Shown: positions 9,058-18,619 of the stretch, piece after piece | How positions within the stretch are numbered: position 1 is the first letter of the stretch | Layout of the letters: every line of letters starts with the position of its first letter | Assembly (NCBI RefSeq): GCF_024978135.1 | Contig: NZ_JANTEZ010000005.1 | Location: forward strand, 186,001 to 250,000 | Length of the DNA stretch: 64,000 nucleotides | Origin: Herbiconiux gentiana | GTDB lineage: Bacteria > Actinomycetota > Actinomycetes > Actinomycetales > Microbacteriaceae | Direction of reading: 5' to 3' | Made by a program: the position numbers and the translations under genes | The notes under the pieces: model-generated | The model's input: only the letters and a program-made list of their open reading frames with translations | Database searches by the model: none | Told to the model about the DNA's origin: nothing

Positions 9058-9108
9058 CCCGACCCGCCAACGGATGACAATCCCTGTCACCACGGCTACC
9101 TTCGGGTC

Positions 9109-9285
9109 ATGACCGCCCAGGACGACTTCCAGACCGATGCCCGAACCGAGTCGCTCCTCTCATCCCGCGACCGCGAGACCCTCCGGAAACTCATCATCGA
9201 CGGCATGACTTTCGGGCCCGGAGCCGAGCTCGACGAGACCTACTTCGAGTCGTTGCGCACGCGCATCGCTCAGGGCGCTCGCTGA
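9109..9285 (+). CDS. 58-residue protein, possibly an orphan antitoxin-like protein
   Basis: Reads MTAQDDFQTDARTESLLSSR followed by helix-forming residues and ends in LRTRIAQGAR. It has no hydrophobic segment. The second half (an Ile-Ile-Asp-Gly-Met turn, then a predicted helix with DETYFESLR) resembles the short C-terminal, toxin-wrapping part of ParD-type antitoxins. No DNA-binding ribbon is obvious, and no toxin gene follows: the next 70 bases contain no open frame. A CTACCTTCGGGTC segment sits before the ATG without a ribosome-binding site. It could be a stand-alone small protein or a relic. Confidence 0.5.
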   Translation: MTAQDDFQTDARTESLLSSRDRETLRKLIIDGMTFGPGAELDETYFESLRTRIAQGAR

Positions 9286-9358
9286 CTATCCAGTCGGGTA
9301 TGGTCAGGACCGGCAACACGTGCGAGAAGAGACGTGACGCCAAATCGGGCAACGCGGA

Positions 9359-9589
9359 CTAGAGCGGCTTCTTGCCGTTCCTGATCCGACGATGGTTCAC
9401 GAAGATCAGAACGACCGCTCCGATACTGACGACGATCCCGAGAATGAAAAGCGACCCACCCGGAAGTAGCCGGAAAATGCCACGCCCCGGCTCCCCGTAG
9501 GCCAAGTCGGGGAGAAAGATCAGGCAGAGACCACAGGCGATTGCGAACGCGATCAGGAACCCGATACCAGCCTTCACGTTGATCGACAT
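9359..9589 (-). CDS. Small two-helix membrane protein
   Basis: A 76-residue protein starting MSINVKAGIGF with two clear membrane segments (about residues 7-27 and 47-64) and a basic C-terminus (NHRRIRNGKKPL), a hairpin with both ends inside. AGGGGG lies nine bases before the ATG. The reading frame stays open backwards through the tRNA, but that extension is not real. Function unknown. Confidence 0.72.
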   Translation of the reverse strand: MSINVKAGIGFLIAFAIACGLCLIFLPDLAYGEPGRGIFRLLPGGSLFILGIVVSIGAVVLIFVNHRRIRNGKKPL

Positions 9590-9666
9590 CACACCCCCTG
9601 AAGCCATTCTCACCCGAGCCCGGGCTTCTCGCAGCGGTCGCCGATTCAGTCCGACACCGGGAAACG

Positions 9667-9700
9667 ATGAAGGCCCCGGTTCTGGAACCGGGGCCTTCAT
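9667..9700 (-). terminator. Perfect hairpin after tRNA-Arg
   Basis: ATGAAGGCCCCGGTTC is followed by TG and its exact complement, a 16-base-pair inverted repeat. It begins two bases beyond the encoded CCA of the tRNA and is most likely its transcription terminator or processing signal. Confidence 0.85.
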
Positions 9701-9701
9701 G

Positions 9702-9778
<77 letters not shown>

Positions 9779-9902
9779 AGTGTGTGAGAAACGATCTCCC
9801 GCACGAACATCAGAGCCTAGCAGGCGTTCGAGGCAACACAAAGTCGACGCACGCTCAGCTCGCTCGCGCTCCGATGTCGGGGGCGGATGTCACGATGGAC
9901 CC

Positions 9903-12900
9903 ATGCCCCCCGCCCCGCCCTCGAGCTGGCGATCGGCCGTCGACGAGCTGTCGCCGGCCGGGCCCGAGCGGGCGCAGTCGGGCGCGCACTCGGCCACCGC
10001 GGGCGAGCAACGCAGCGGGCGCACCGGCCGCGGCGGCCCCGGCAGCGAGGGCACGACTCCGATGGGCCTGCAGTTCGAGGTGCGTGAAGAGGCCCCGCGC
10101 GACCACGACCGCTGGCGCGGCCCGAGCACCCGCGCGGCGACGGCCGAGGGTGCGGCCGCCGAGGGGGCGCCGCGGCGGCTCGCGGTTCGGCCGGTCATCC
10201 GCTCGGCTTCGGGCTCGTACGTTAAGGCGAACATCGCCTGGGGCTCGTTCGCCCACCAGGTCAACCGGCTCGCCCTCGACCCGGCGCACCACCGCTGGTT
10301 CGCGCAGTTCGCCGCGCTGCACCGGGCCACGCGTCCGCCGCATGCGGTGCCCGAGACCGATTGGCTCACGCTCGACGACTTCCTCAGCCCGCTGCTCTGG
10401 CAGCTGTTGGCCGAGGCGCGTCGGCTCGGCATCGCCCTCGTCAGCTCGGCCAAGGCCGGCACGGTGCAGGTGAGCGGATGCGCGTCCGTCTCCTTCGACG
10501 CCCGCCAGCGGTCGGGCGACCTCCGCCTCACCCCGCTCGTCGCCTTCGCCGAGACGCCGGGCGCAGCCGATGACAGCGGCGCGGAGGCACGCGACCACCC
10601 CGGGGGCACCAGAGAGGAAGGGGACGAGACCGACATCGATCTCCACCCCGCCCAGCACGCCGGAGCCATCGGCGACCACGGCATCTACGCCTACGACCTC
10701 GGCCGTCCGAAGCGTCCGCGCATCGAGCTGGCACCGGCTGCGCATCCGCTCACCATCGAAGAGCAGCGCGCGCTCGGCCGGCCCGCCATCACCGTGCCGG
10801 CCGCCGACACCGCGCAGTTCTTCGAGGAGTACTATCCGGCGCTGCGGCGCGGCATCCTGCTGACGAGCAGCGACGGGAGCGTCGCCCTGCCGACGGTCGC
10901 GCCACCGACCCTGGTGCTCACGGCGCGATTCCTGGCCGACGACGTGCTCACCCTCGACTGGGACTGGGTGGGTTTGCGCGACCCCGCGTCCGAACGGCAC
11001 ACGCGTGACGCCGCCCGCGAGCAGCTCGGCACGGCGCTGCGACGCTTCCCGGCGGCGGCCGCCCTCGAGATCGATGCGGATGCCCCGCCCGTCACCCTCG
11101 ACGGCGTCACCGCGGCCGCCTTCGCCGAGAAAGGGCTTGCGGTGCTCGACGCGCTCGAGAACGTGCGGGTCGACGTGATCGGGCCGCGCCCCGCCTACCG
11201 CGAGCTGATCGGGCACCCCGACATCAGCATCACCCACGTCGAGACGCTCAAGCGCGACTGGTTCGATCTCGGCATCGTCGTGAACATCAACGGCTACCGG
11301 GTTCCGTTCGGCCCGCTCTTCAAGGCGCTCGCGAAGGGGCGCACGCGGCTGCTGATGGTCGACAAGACGTATCTGTCGCTCGAGCATCCAGCCTTCGACC
11401 GGCTGCGCGAGCTGCTCGAGGAGTCGACCGCGCTCGACGAGTGGGAGACCGGCCTGCGTGTCAGCCGCCACCAGGCCGCGCGGCTCGCCGACTTCGACGA
11501 CACCGCCGACGAGACCCCCGACGCTCTCGCCTGGCGGCAGGCGGTGCGGGCGGCGCAGCAGCTGGCTTCGGCGACGGATGATCCGGTGCCACCGACTCCG
11601 GTGCCGGCCACCGTCTCGGCCACCCTCCGCCCGTACCAGAAGGCCGGCTTCGATTGGCTGGCGTTCCTGCACCGCAACAGGCTCGGTGGGGTGCTCGCCG
11701 ACGACATGGGTCTGGGCAAGACGCTGCAGACGCTCGCCCTGATCGCGCATGCCCGCGAGCACCCGGCCGCCGGTGCCGTCGACGGGGCAGGCACCGCCGC
11801 GCAGCCGCCCGGTGCGCCCGGGGCAGGCGCCGCCGTGCATCCGCCCCCGTTTCTCGTGGTCGCCCCGACCTCGGTCGTCGGCACCTGGCAGGCCGAAGCC
11901 GCGCACTTCACCCCCGGTCTCGACGTGCGCGCCCTCACCGCGACGCAGGGCAGCAGCGCGCGACTGGCCGAAGCCGCCGCCGGAGCCGACGTGGTGGTCA
12001 CGAGCTACGCGCTCTTCCGCCTCGACGCGGCCCACTACCGCGCCCTCGACTGGGCCGGGTTGGTGCTCGACGAGGCGCAGTTCGTGAAGAACCACCTCTC
12101 GAAGGCGCACGAGGCGGCCCGCGAGCTCGACGTGCCGTTCCGGCTCGCCATCACCGGAACCCCGCTCGAGAACAACCTCCTCGAGCTCTGGGCGCTGCTC
12201 GACATCGTGGCGCCCGGCCTGTTCCCCTCGGCGCGCCTGTTCGCCGAGAAGTTCCAGCGGCCGATCGAGCGGGGCATCGACCCGAGGGCGCTCGCGACGC
12301 TGCGGCAGCGCATCCGCCCGGTGCTGCTGCGCCGCACCAAAGACGCCGTCGCGCCCGAGCTGCCTGAGAAGCAGGAGCAGGTGCTGCCCGTCGAGCTCTC
12401 CCCCGCGCACCGGCACCTCTACGACACCGTGCTGCAGCGCGAGCGGCAGAAGCTGTTCGGCCTGCTCGACGACCTCGACCGCAACCGCTTCATCGTCTTC
12501 CGCTCGCTCACCCTGCTCAGGATGCTCAGCCTCGACGCGTCCCTCATCGACGACGCCCATGCGTCCATCCCGTCCTCCAAGCTCGACGTGCTGGTCGAGC
12601 AGCTGACCGAGGTGATCGGCGAAGGGCACCGCTCGCTCGTGTTCAGCCAGTTCACGAGCTACCTCGCGAAGGTCGCCGCCCGACTCGACTCGGAGGGCAT
12701 CGCCTACGAGTACCTCGACGGGTCGACCCGGCGGCGTCCGGAGGTGGTGGAGCGGTTCCGGGCGGGTTCGGCGCCGGTGTTCCTGATCAGCCTGAAGGCC
12801 GGCGGCTTCGGGCTGACGCTCACCGAGGCCGACTACGTCTACCTGCTCGACCCGTGGTGGAACCCGGCGTCGGAGTCGCAGGCGATCGACCGCACGCACC

Positions 12901-13076
12901 GCATCGGGCAGGAACATCCGGTGAACGTCTACCGGCTGGTGGCGAGCGACACCATCGAGGAGAAGGTGATGGCACTGAAGGAGCACAAGGCCGAGCTGTT
13001 CGACGCGGTGCTCGACGACGATGCGCTCTTCTCGCGCTCGCTCACGGCCGACGACTTGCGGGCGCTGCTCGCCTGA
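9903..13076 (+). CDS. SNF2-family DEAD/DEAH-box helicase
   Basis: A 1057-residue ATP-dependent DNA translocase of the Swi2/Snf2 group. The N-terminal 550 residues match the bacterial SNF2-associated region in layout. The motor begins near 580 with DDMGLGKTLQ (Walker A, about 600) and continues with LVLDEAQFVKN (DEAQ box, about 720), ITGTPLENNLLELW (motif III), VFSQFTSYL, LISLKAGGFGLTLTEAD (motif V) and RTHRIGQ (motif VI). It ends in ADDLRALLA. No SWIM zinc finger is seen, although many homologues have a separate SWIM protein. The ATG was chosen because upstream codons overlap the tRNA region. It may act in transcription recycling or repair; that is inferred. Confidence 0.95.
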   Translation: MPPAPPSSWRSAVDELSPAGPERAQSGAHSATAGEQRSGRTGRGGPGSEGTTPMGLQFEVREEAPRDHDRWRGPSTRAATAEGAAAEGAPRRLAVRPVIRSASGSYVKANIAWGSFAHQVNRLALDPAHHRWFAQFAALHRATRPPHAVPETDWLTLDDFLSPLLWQLLAEARRLGIALVSSAKAGTVQVSGCASVSFDARQRSGDLRLTPLVAFAETPGAADDSGAEARDHPGGTREEGDETDIDLHPAQHAGAIGDHGIYAYDLGRPKRPRIELAPAAHPLTIEEQRALGRPAITVPAADTAQFFEEYYPALRRGILLTSSDGSVALPTVAPPTLVLTARFLADDVLTLDWDWVGLRDPASERHTRDAAREQLGTALRRFPAAAALEIDADAPPVTLDGVTAAAFAEKGLAVLDALENVRVDVIGPRPAYRELIGHPDISITHVETLKRDWFDLGIVVNINGYRVPFGPLFKALAKGRTRLLMVDKTYLSLEHPAFDRLRELLEESTALDEWETGLRVSRHQAARLADFDDTADETPDALAWRQAVRAAQQLASATDDPVPPTPVPATVSATLRPYQKAGFDWLAFLHRNRLGGVLADDMGLGKTLQTLALIAHAREHPAAGAVDGAGTAAQPPGAPGAGAAVHPPPFLVVAPTSVVGTWQAEAAHFTPGLDVRALTATQGSSARLAEAAAGADVVVTSYALFRLDAAHYRALDWAGLVLDEAQFVKNHLSKAHEAARELDVPFRLAITGTPLENNLLELWALLDIVAPGLFPSARLFAEKFQRPIERGIDPRALATLRQRIRPVLLRRTKDAVAPELPEKQEQVLPVELSPAHRHLYDTVLQRERQKLFGLLDDLDRNRFIVFRSLTLLRMLSLDASLIDDAHASIPSSKLDVLVEQLTEVIGEGHRSLVFSQFTSYLAKVAARLDSEGIAYEYLDGSTRRRPEVVERFRAGSAPVFLISLKAGGFGLTLTEADYVYLLDPWWNPASESQAIDRTHRIGQEHPVNVYRLVASDTIEEKVMALKEHKAELFDAVLDDDALFSRSLTADDLRALLA

Positions 13077-13200
13077 GGGCGTGGCACCGGGAGTCGATCT
13101 CGGGGCGCAGCGTGCTGGCGAGCCGCCCACCACCGCAGAGCCAGATGTCACCGCCCGGCTCGGCTCTCAGCTCGCATCGAATGCCGCTGGATTCGGTATC

Positions 13201-16200
13201 TCACTCGGCCGAGGTGCGCCGTCGGCGAGCCCTGAGAACCCATCCACCCACGGCGAGGGCGGCAATTGCGCCCGCCAGCGCGATCCACGGCACCGTCTGA
13301 CCGGTGTAGGCGAGTGGACCGCCGTCGTCCTGGCCAGCAGGCGAAGCGCCAGAGGCGGGGGTCGACGGCTCCGGCGACGGTCGCGGTGAAGCCGGTGCAG
13401 AGGGGGTCGGGGATGCGGTGGGCGTGGGTTCCGGCGTGGCCGCCACCACCTCGACGGTGACGATCTGCGCATCCGAGGTGCCCGCGCTCGAGGCGCCGAC
13501 GACCTTCTGGTACAGCTGGTGCACCCCCGGCCCAGTCGGGGTCCAGCTGAACCGGGCCACGCCTCCACCCTCGGCGCTGGAGCCGCGCAGAGTGGTCGAG
13601 GCGAGCATCCGGCCGCCCTGATCGGGGTCGCCGTCGTACACGAGCACCCTCTGGTGGGTCGACGAGTCGGTATCAGACGCCACGCGGACGAGCCCGATGG
13701 TCGGCACGCCTTCCTTGACCGTCGGCACGGCCGAGGTCTCGGTGAGGGTGAGGTCGTCGGCCTCCCCGGTGGCGAAGCCCGCTCCCGCCAGCCGCACGTT
13801 CGACGTGCGGTCCTCCCCGGCGTCGATCGAGGAGCTCTGGCCGGTGACGGTGACGGTGCCGAAGCCCTGGTTGTTCTGACCACAGGCCAGCGTCTCCGTC
13901 GCGTTCGTCATCGGGTCGAGCAGGAAGCCGTCGGTATCGACCGTGCCCTCGGCTGCGCTCTCGAAGTCGTCGTCGCCGCGCGTCGTCGGGCAGGCCGCCT
14001 GACCGTTGGCCGTCGTGGCCTGCCAGGGGTGGATCTCGCTCGCCTCGCCGTCGGAGTTCAGCACCACGAAGATGTTCCAATCCTGGTTGAGCGCGGCGGA
14101 GGTGCTGTTGCCCACCGCCGTCCACTGGTCCGAATAGACCCGAGTGGAGCCCTGGCCGGCCAATGACGGGACGCTCTGAGGCCCGCCGATCTGCTGGGCG
14201 GGTCCGACAGGGGTGTAGGTCTCGTCGACCGGGACGGCGAAGAACTCGACAGTCGTGTTCTGCGCCGACACCAGGCTGTAGTTGTGCACGTCGACTCCGA
14301 AGACGACCTGGTTACCGGCGGCCGGCGACGAGGCGTACGCCGTAGCCGCGTCGTTGCCCGCCGCCGACGGGATGAGGGCGTCGAAGCCGCGGATCTGCTG
14401 CCTTGAGAACTCGGTCGAGAACTTCGGCACGTCCTGGTACTGCCGGTCGTCGTAGTCGATGTCGATGTAGCCCGGCAGGTTGAGAGCGGGATCGGCCTGC
14501 TGGCCGTAGGTGCGGGTCCAGAACTCGGGATCGCCCTGCGTGAGATCGACGGAGTAGTTCACCTTCGGAGTGCCCGTGTCGTCGAAGTAGTAGTAGGTCG
14601 TGAAGCCGTAACCCCCGCGGGCCACCGGAGGGGCGTCCAGCTGGAAGCCGCTCGTGCTCGAGGTGGCCGTGGTACCGGTGGTTGTGCCACCGAACGACTC
14701 GGTCAGGTTCACCGACACATCGACGGACTCGCGCGCCGACTCTGATGCGAGGCCCTGACTGGCCGTCGCATTCGCCGACTGCTTCACCTCGACTCCCTGG
14801 CCCAAGGTGCCGCTGGTCGTGGAGGTGTGCGAGGAGTTGCTGCCGCCTGTGATCGTGAGTGCCGTCACACCCGAGGTGCCGCCGAGCACGTGGGACTGCT
14901 CGATGAGGTACTCCGCCGCGCTGACCGTGTCGCCGTTGTCGTCGACGTAGGAGTACGCGCCCGGCTCTTCGAGAGGCCCCGTGGGGTAGGAGAGCACGTT
15001 GTTGTTCTGCCACGTCGGCTGATACCAGTCGACGGCCCGGCCCGGCACGTCGGCGTCGAGCTGGAGCTCGGAACTCGGCACGTAGACGTCGTAGTAGGCG
15101 TAGCAGGCGGCTTCGCACGCACTGCTCCCGTCGGAGTTCGTCACGGCGCCGCCGAGGACGGGATAGCGATACACCCGCTGCGACTGCGTCTTCACCCTGA
15201 GCAGGTCGTCGCTCTCGGTCTTGCTCGTCGTCGACACGCTCTTCGACGAGGAGAAGCCCGAGAGGTCGTCGACGTTGTGCGACACCGTTCCGGTGAGCGT
15301 GCCGGTGACGTCGAGGCTCGCGCTCGCCTTCTCGGCGCCGACGCCCGCCTTGACGGTAGCGCCCACCGAGGCGGAGGCCGAGACGCTGACGCTGCCGCCC
15401 ACTTGACTGCTGGACGAGCTCGTGTAGGCCGTCTCCGTCGAGTCGCTCATGGTGAGGGCGAGGTCGGGGTTCGACGAGATGTTGATGAACTCCGTGGTAC
15501 CGCTCGAAGCGTCGTAGAGCCAGTCGACGTGCGACGGGGGCTGAGCGGCGATCATCGCGACGTCTTGATAGCTGTCGACGTCGAGAACGAGCGGCGCCCC
15601 GAGCCGGAGCGAGCTGTTGTCGTAGTCGAGGGCGGTGAGCATGACCGGGCCGTCGGAGACCACAGTCGACGACATCTGATCGAAGGAGCTACCCGAAAGC
15701 GTGAAATAGACCACCTCGGTCGAGCCCCCCACGAAGACCGAGGTAGCGAAACCCCAGGTGGGCAGCGTGCTGCCGCTGCCTCGTCCGTCGAAGCCGCCGG
15801 CGGCGAGCTGGAGTGGAGGGAGGTCGACCGTGATGTTCTCGCCGGTGATGGGCTGGTCCGACTGGTCGACGCACTGCGTCGCCAGCTCGGTCACCGCTCC
15901 CGAGGCGAGCGCCAGCCCCGCGAAGCAGCTCTCGACGATGGTCTGGGACAGCCAGCCATTGTCGTACTTCCGCAGTCCGCTGAAGCCGAGCACGAGCTGG
16001 CGCGAGTCGTACCCGGCACCCGTGGCATCGACCTGCAGAATGGCCGACTCGAGCCTCAGGCCCCGATTCGTCCAGGTGTCGAAGTCGCTGATGGTGCCCG
16101 ATGCGTCGGAGTATTTGGTCTCGAGAGGGTGATTGACGGATTCATCGAGCGTCCAGTCCGCAGCGAAGCTCATGATCTCGACCGTCGGCTGCAGGCTTCC

Positions 16201-17703
16201 GCTGTCGTGGTAGGCCACCGCGAACTGCGATCGTCCTCCACCATCGAAATCTCCGGCAGCCGTGTCGAAGAGCCCGGCCATGTATGACGCTCCCCCGTCA
16301 GCGAAGAGTGATGGCGACGCGGTGTTCGCGAGCACGTCGGCGGATCCCGGGCTCTCGTAGGACACGAAGCTGATGGTCACTGCTCCGAACGCCCCCACCC
16401 CCTGCGACATGACCGCGATCTCGTCCGCGCCGTTTCCGTCGAAGTCACCGACCTCGACCCCGATCGAGCCAGACGCGTATCCGTTCTCGGTGTTCACGCC
16501 CACCGGCCCGTCGGCGAACTCGGCCACGGGTGTGACGGCGAAGCCACCGGGGGCGTTGTAGTCGACGATCGCCAGGTTGAGGACGTGGTTCTCATCGACA
16601 TACGCGAGTGCGGCCTCGTCGTGGTAGTTCCCGTCAGCGTCGACCGCGCGATCGAGGTCGCCCACCGCGAGGTCGAAGGGGAGGGAGAGGTCTTTCGAGT
16701 AGTTCGGGGCCGACCAGGAGGGGACGACGCCGCCTGGCTGTTGGACTTCGGTGAACGTCAGGGTGCTGCTCGGCCCCGCGCTCCAGCTCTCGAAGTCGAC
16801 CAGCGCGTAGCCGCTCCCGTCCGGCTTCTCCTGCAGCACCGACCCACCGCCGAAGAGGACGAGACCGTCGGGACCGTCGCTCACCGCCCAGCGCTGAAGT
16901 CCGGCGGCGAATCCGCCGCAGGGCGCGGTCGTCACCGCCAGAGAGCCGGGGTCCCCGGTCAGGCACATCCCCGTGAGCTGGTTCACGATCTGCACGGCCG
17001 AGTCGCCGACATCCTGCACCGCCCAGTTGGAGGCGGGAGCCGCTGCCGTCTGAGGATCGGCGCCGATGAGAGCGGGTCCGCCCACATACGTGCCGCCCGG
17101 CAGGGTATCCGACGGCTGATCGCCACTCACCTGGACGACACCGGAGGCCGATTCGATGCGGTACGTACTCCCGGCCACCGGCGTCTCGGCGCTCGCCGCC
17201 AGCGAGAGCGCCTCCACCGCCACCGACGGCGAGCGGAGCGTGAGCAGCCCGATGCCCCCCGCATCGACGAGCTGGGCATCCAGCACCCGTTCCGGGCCTG
17301 CGTCGGTGAACCTGCCCGACGCGGTGGGGTACTGCTGCACGAGATCGGGGTAGTACTCGATGGGGTCCGGCAGCACCGTCTCCGACCCGGTCGCCTGGGT
17401 GGTCACCGTCTCCATAGAGCTCGTCGCCTTCAGCACGGCCTGGGTCGATTTGAGGGGCGACCGGGCCAGCAGCATGTCGCTCTGCACCACCGAGCTCGCC
17501 GCCGAGGATCCGAGAGCGTCGTTCGGTAAGGACGGTGTATCGTCGACGAGCTCGACCGGGGTGACGGCTTTGTCCGGGGAAGCGGCACTCGCGGGGGCGG
17601 CTGCGAAGCCGGCCCCGACCAGGGCGGCCAGCGCGATGCCCGCCGCAGCGATGCGATAGACGGGCCTGCGGACAGAGGACGGTTCGCTGCGGCGAGGGAG
17701 CAT
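13201..17703 (-). CDS. Giant wall-anchored surface protein with ricin-like, FG-GAP-like and Ser/Thr amphipathic regions and a LAYTG sorting signal
   Basis: A protein of 1500 residues. Residues 1-41 are a signal peptide ending AASA. About 180-320 resembles a ricin-type lectin domain (paired Cys, NWAVQ and LQRWAV motifs). Three Asp-rich calcium-type loops (GDFDGNGADEIAV near 420, GDFDGGGRSQFAV near 485, GGFDGRGSG near 637) look like FG-GAP/VCBS blades. Two long stretches with alternating Ser/Thr and small hydrophobic residues (about 750-830 and 945-1020) look like amphipathic beta hairpins. A CARDB-like stretch lies near 1135-1200. A Pro/Ser/Thr-rich stalk precedes LAYTG, a hydrophobic helix and an RARRRR tail: a class E-type sortase signal. 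The ATG has GGAGG seven bases upstream. No sortase gene is in the window. Confidence 0.85.
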   Translation of the reverse strand: MLPRRSEPSSVRRPVYRIAAAGIALAALVGAGFAAAPASAASPDKAVTPVELVDDTPSLPNDALGSSAASSVVQSDMLLARSPLKSTQAVLKATSSMETVTTQATGSETVLPDPIEYYPDLVQQYPTASGRFTDAGPERVLDAQLVDAGGIGLLTLRSPSVAVEALSLAASAETPVAGSTYRIESASGVVQVSGDQPSDTLPGGTYVGGPALIGADPQTAAAPASNWAVQDVGDSAVQIVNQLTGMCLTGDPGSLAVTTAPCGGFAAGLQRWAVSDGPDGLVLFGGGSVLQEKPDGSGYALVDFESWSAGPSSTLTFTEVQQPGGVVPSWSAPNYSKDLSLPFDLAVGDLDRAVDADGNYHDEAALAYVDENHVLNLAIVDYNAPGGFAVTPVAEFADGPVGVNTENGYASGSIGVEVGDFDGNGADEIAVMSQGVGAFGAVTISFVSYESPGSADVLANTASPSLFADGGASYMAGLFDTAAGDFDGGGRSQFAVAYHDSGSLQPTVEIMSFAADWTLDESVNHPLETKYSDASGTISDFDTWTNRGLRLESAILQVDATGAGYDSRQLVLGFSGLRKYDNGWLSQTIVESCFAGLALASGAVTELATQCVDQSDQPITGENITVDLPPLQLAAGGFDGRGSGSTLPTWGFATSVFVGGSTEVVYFTLSGSSFDQMSSTVVSDGPVMLTALDYDNSSLRLGAPLVLDVDSYQDVAMIAAQPPSHVDWLYDASSGTTEFINISSNPDLALTMSDSTETAYTSSSSSQVGGSVSVSASASVGATVKAGVGAEKASASLDVTGTLTGTVSHNVDDLSGFSSSKSVSTTSKTESDDLLRVKTQSQRVYRYPVLGGAVTNSDGSSACEAACYAYYDVYVPSSELQLDADVPGRAVDWYQPTWQNNNVLSYPTGPLEEPGAYSYVDDNGDTVSAAEYLIEQSHVLGGTSGVTALTITGGSNSSHTSTTSGTLGQGVEVKQSANATASQGLASESARESVDVSVNLTESFGGTTTGTTATSSTSGFQLDAPPVARGGYGFTTYYYFDDTGTPKVNYSVDLTQGDPEFWTRTYGQQADPALNLPGYIDIDYDDRQYQDVPKFSTEFSRQQIRGFDALIPSAAGNDAATAYASSPAAGNQVVFGVDVHNYSLVSAQNTTVEFFAVPVDETYTPVGPAQQIGGPQSVPSLAGQGSTRVYSDQWTAVGNSTSAALNQDWNIFVVLNSDGEASEIHPWQATTANGQAACPTTRGDDDFESAAEGTVDTDGFLLDPMTNATETLACGQNNQGFGTVTVTGQSSSIDAGEDRTSNVRLAGAGFATGEADDLTLTETSAVPTVKEGVPTIGLVRVASDTDSSTHQRVLVYDGDPDQGGRMLASTTLRGSSAEGGGVARFSWTPTGPGVHQLYQKVVGASSAGTSDAQIVTVEVVAATPEPTPTASPTPSAPASPRPSPEPSTPASGASPAGQDDGGPLAYTGQTVPWIALAGAIAALAVGGWVLRARRRRTSAE

Positions 17704-17738
17704 GGATGGGCCTCCGGTTCGGGGTGCTGCGGGTTGGT

Positions 17739-18506
17739 TCAAGAAAGGGTGACGGATCTCGTCGTCGGCCCCAGGGCCGGTGACGAGCCGAAGTCAGTGC
17801 GCACGGTGACCTGACTGGAGATCGAGGTGATCCGGCTGAAGATCACGGAGACCCTGAGCATCCCGACCGGCACCGCTGTCTGAAGGACGATCCGCACGCC
17901 CGTTGCTGTCACCGAGACGATCGGATGGGTCTGCGGATTGCTTTCCGGCGATGCGAAGGCGTAGATCGACGTGTCGAAGTCGACGTCGAGCGTTGCTCCG
18001 ATCGGCACCGGCACACGGTCGATCCGGATCGCTGCGACCACCTCGGCGTAGGCAGACCCTGTCCGAGCGGTGAGGTCGACGAAGTCGTAGCCGGCGGGTG
18101 CGCGGAGTGTGGTCAGTGGCACCTCAACCGAATACGTCGGCCCCTCGCTGGGTATGGCCACGAGGAAACCTGACATCGCGGTGGCCGGCGCCAGAATGTC
18201 CGACAGCACAACCGAACCCTGATGGTCGAGTTGGACGGACTTGTCCTCGACACCATTCGAGAACGTAGCGCCGCGCAGAACGAGAACGACCACCTGGCCG
18301 GCCCGCTCGACCCCTCCCGATATCGTGACGGGCGGGAACAATTCGCTCGGGTAAGCGCTGAGCGCGACCGGAAGCGCCTTGAGGGCGCCTCCGTCTGACG
18401 CCACAGCCGCGGGAGCCGCGACGGCGACCGCGATTATCGGGAGCGACCACGCCCCAGCTCGCAGAGCCGCTCTCCTGCTCGGCAGCTCGATCTCGCCATC
18501 ATCCAT
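17739..18506 (-). CDS. Exported protein with twin-arginine-like signal
   Basis: A 255-residue protein. SRRAALRAGAWSLPIIAVAVA followed by APAAVAS is a long RR-containing signal of the type seen in a Microbacteriaceae exported family; a paralogue with the same signal design (DRRTVLAGAAWAVPVIAVAVA) lies near 45.7 kb. The mature part is beta-strand-rich without cysteines or catalytic motifs. The stop lies 35 bases before the ATG of the giant surface protein, and a LuxR-type regulator precedes it, so the three probably work together. Whether it uses the Tat or Sec system cannot be decided from sequence. Confidence 0.78.
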   Translation of the reverse strand: MDDGEIELPSRRAALRAGAWSLPIIAVAVAAPAAVASDGGALKALPVALSAYPSELFPPVTISGGVERAGQVVVLVLRGATFSNGVEDKSVQLDHQGSVVLSDILAPATAMSGFLVAIPSEGPTYSVEVPLTTLRAPAGYDFVDLTARTGSAYAEVVAAIRIDRVPVPIGATLDVDFDTSIYAFASPESNPQTHPIVSVTATGVRIVLQTAVPVGMLRVSVIFSRITSISSQVTVRTDFGSSPALGPTTRSVTLS

Positions 18507-18619
18507 AACGCGCCCCGCCCATCCTGCCCCGACCTCGTTGCCGCCACGGTAGATCCGTTCGGCCTCGGGAGCACTGGTAGCGCCTCCCAGTGCGCGGGAT
18601 GCGACGATGCGCTTCGCCG

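Noticed and set aside
9286-9358. Toxin gene after the small antitoxin-like protein
   Set aside because: Too short, with stops in all frames.
9855-13151. Open frame of 1098 codons antisense to the SNF2 helicase
   Set aside because: Arg/Gln/Val-rich product with no motifs, fully explained by the high-GC complement of a real gene that has clear helicase motifs.
17703-17742. TTG start overlapping the stop of the exported protein gene for the giant protein
   Set aside because: A TTG with no ribosome-binding site compared with an ATG having GGAGG seven bases upstream.
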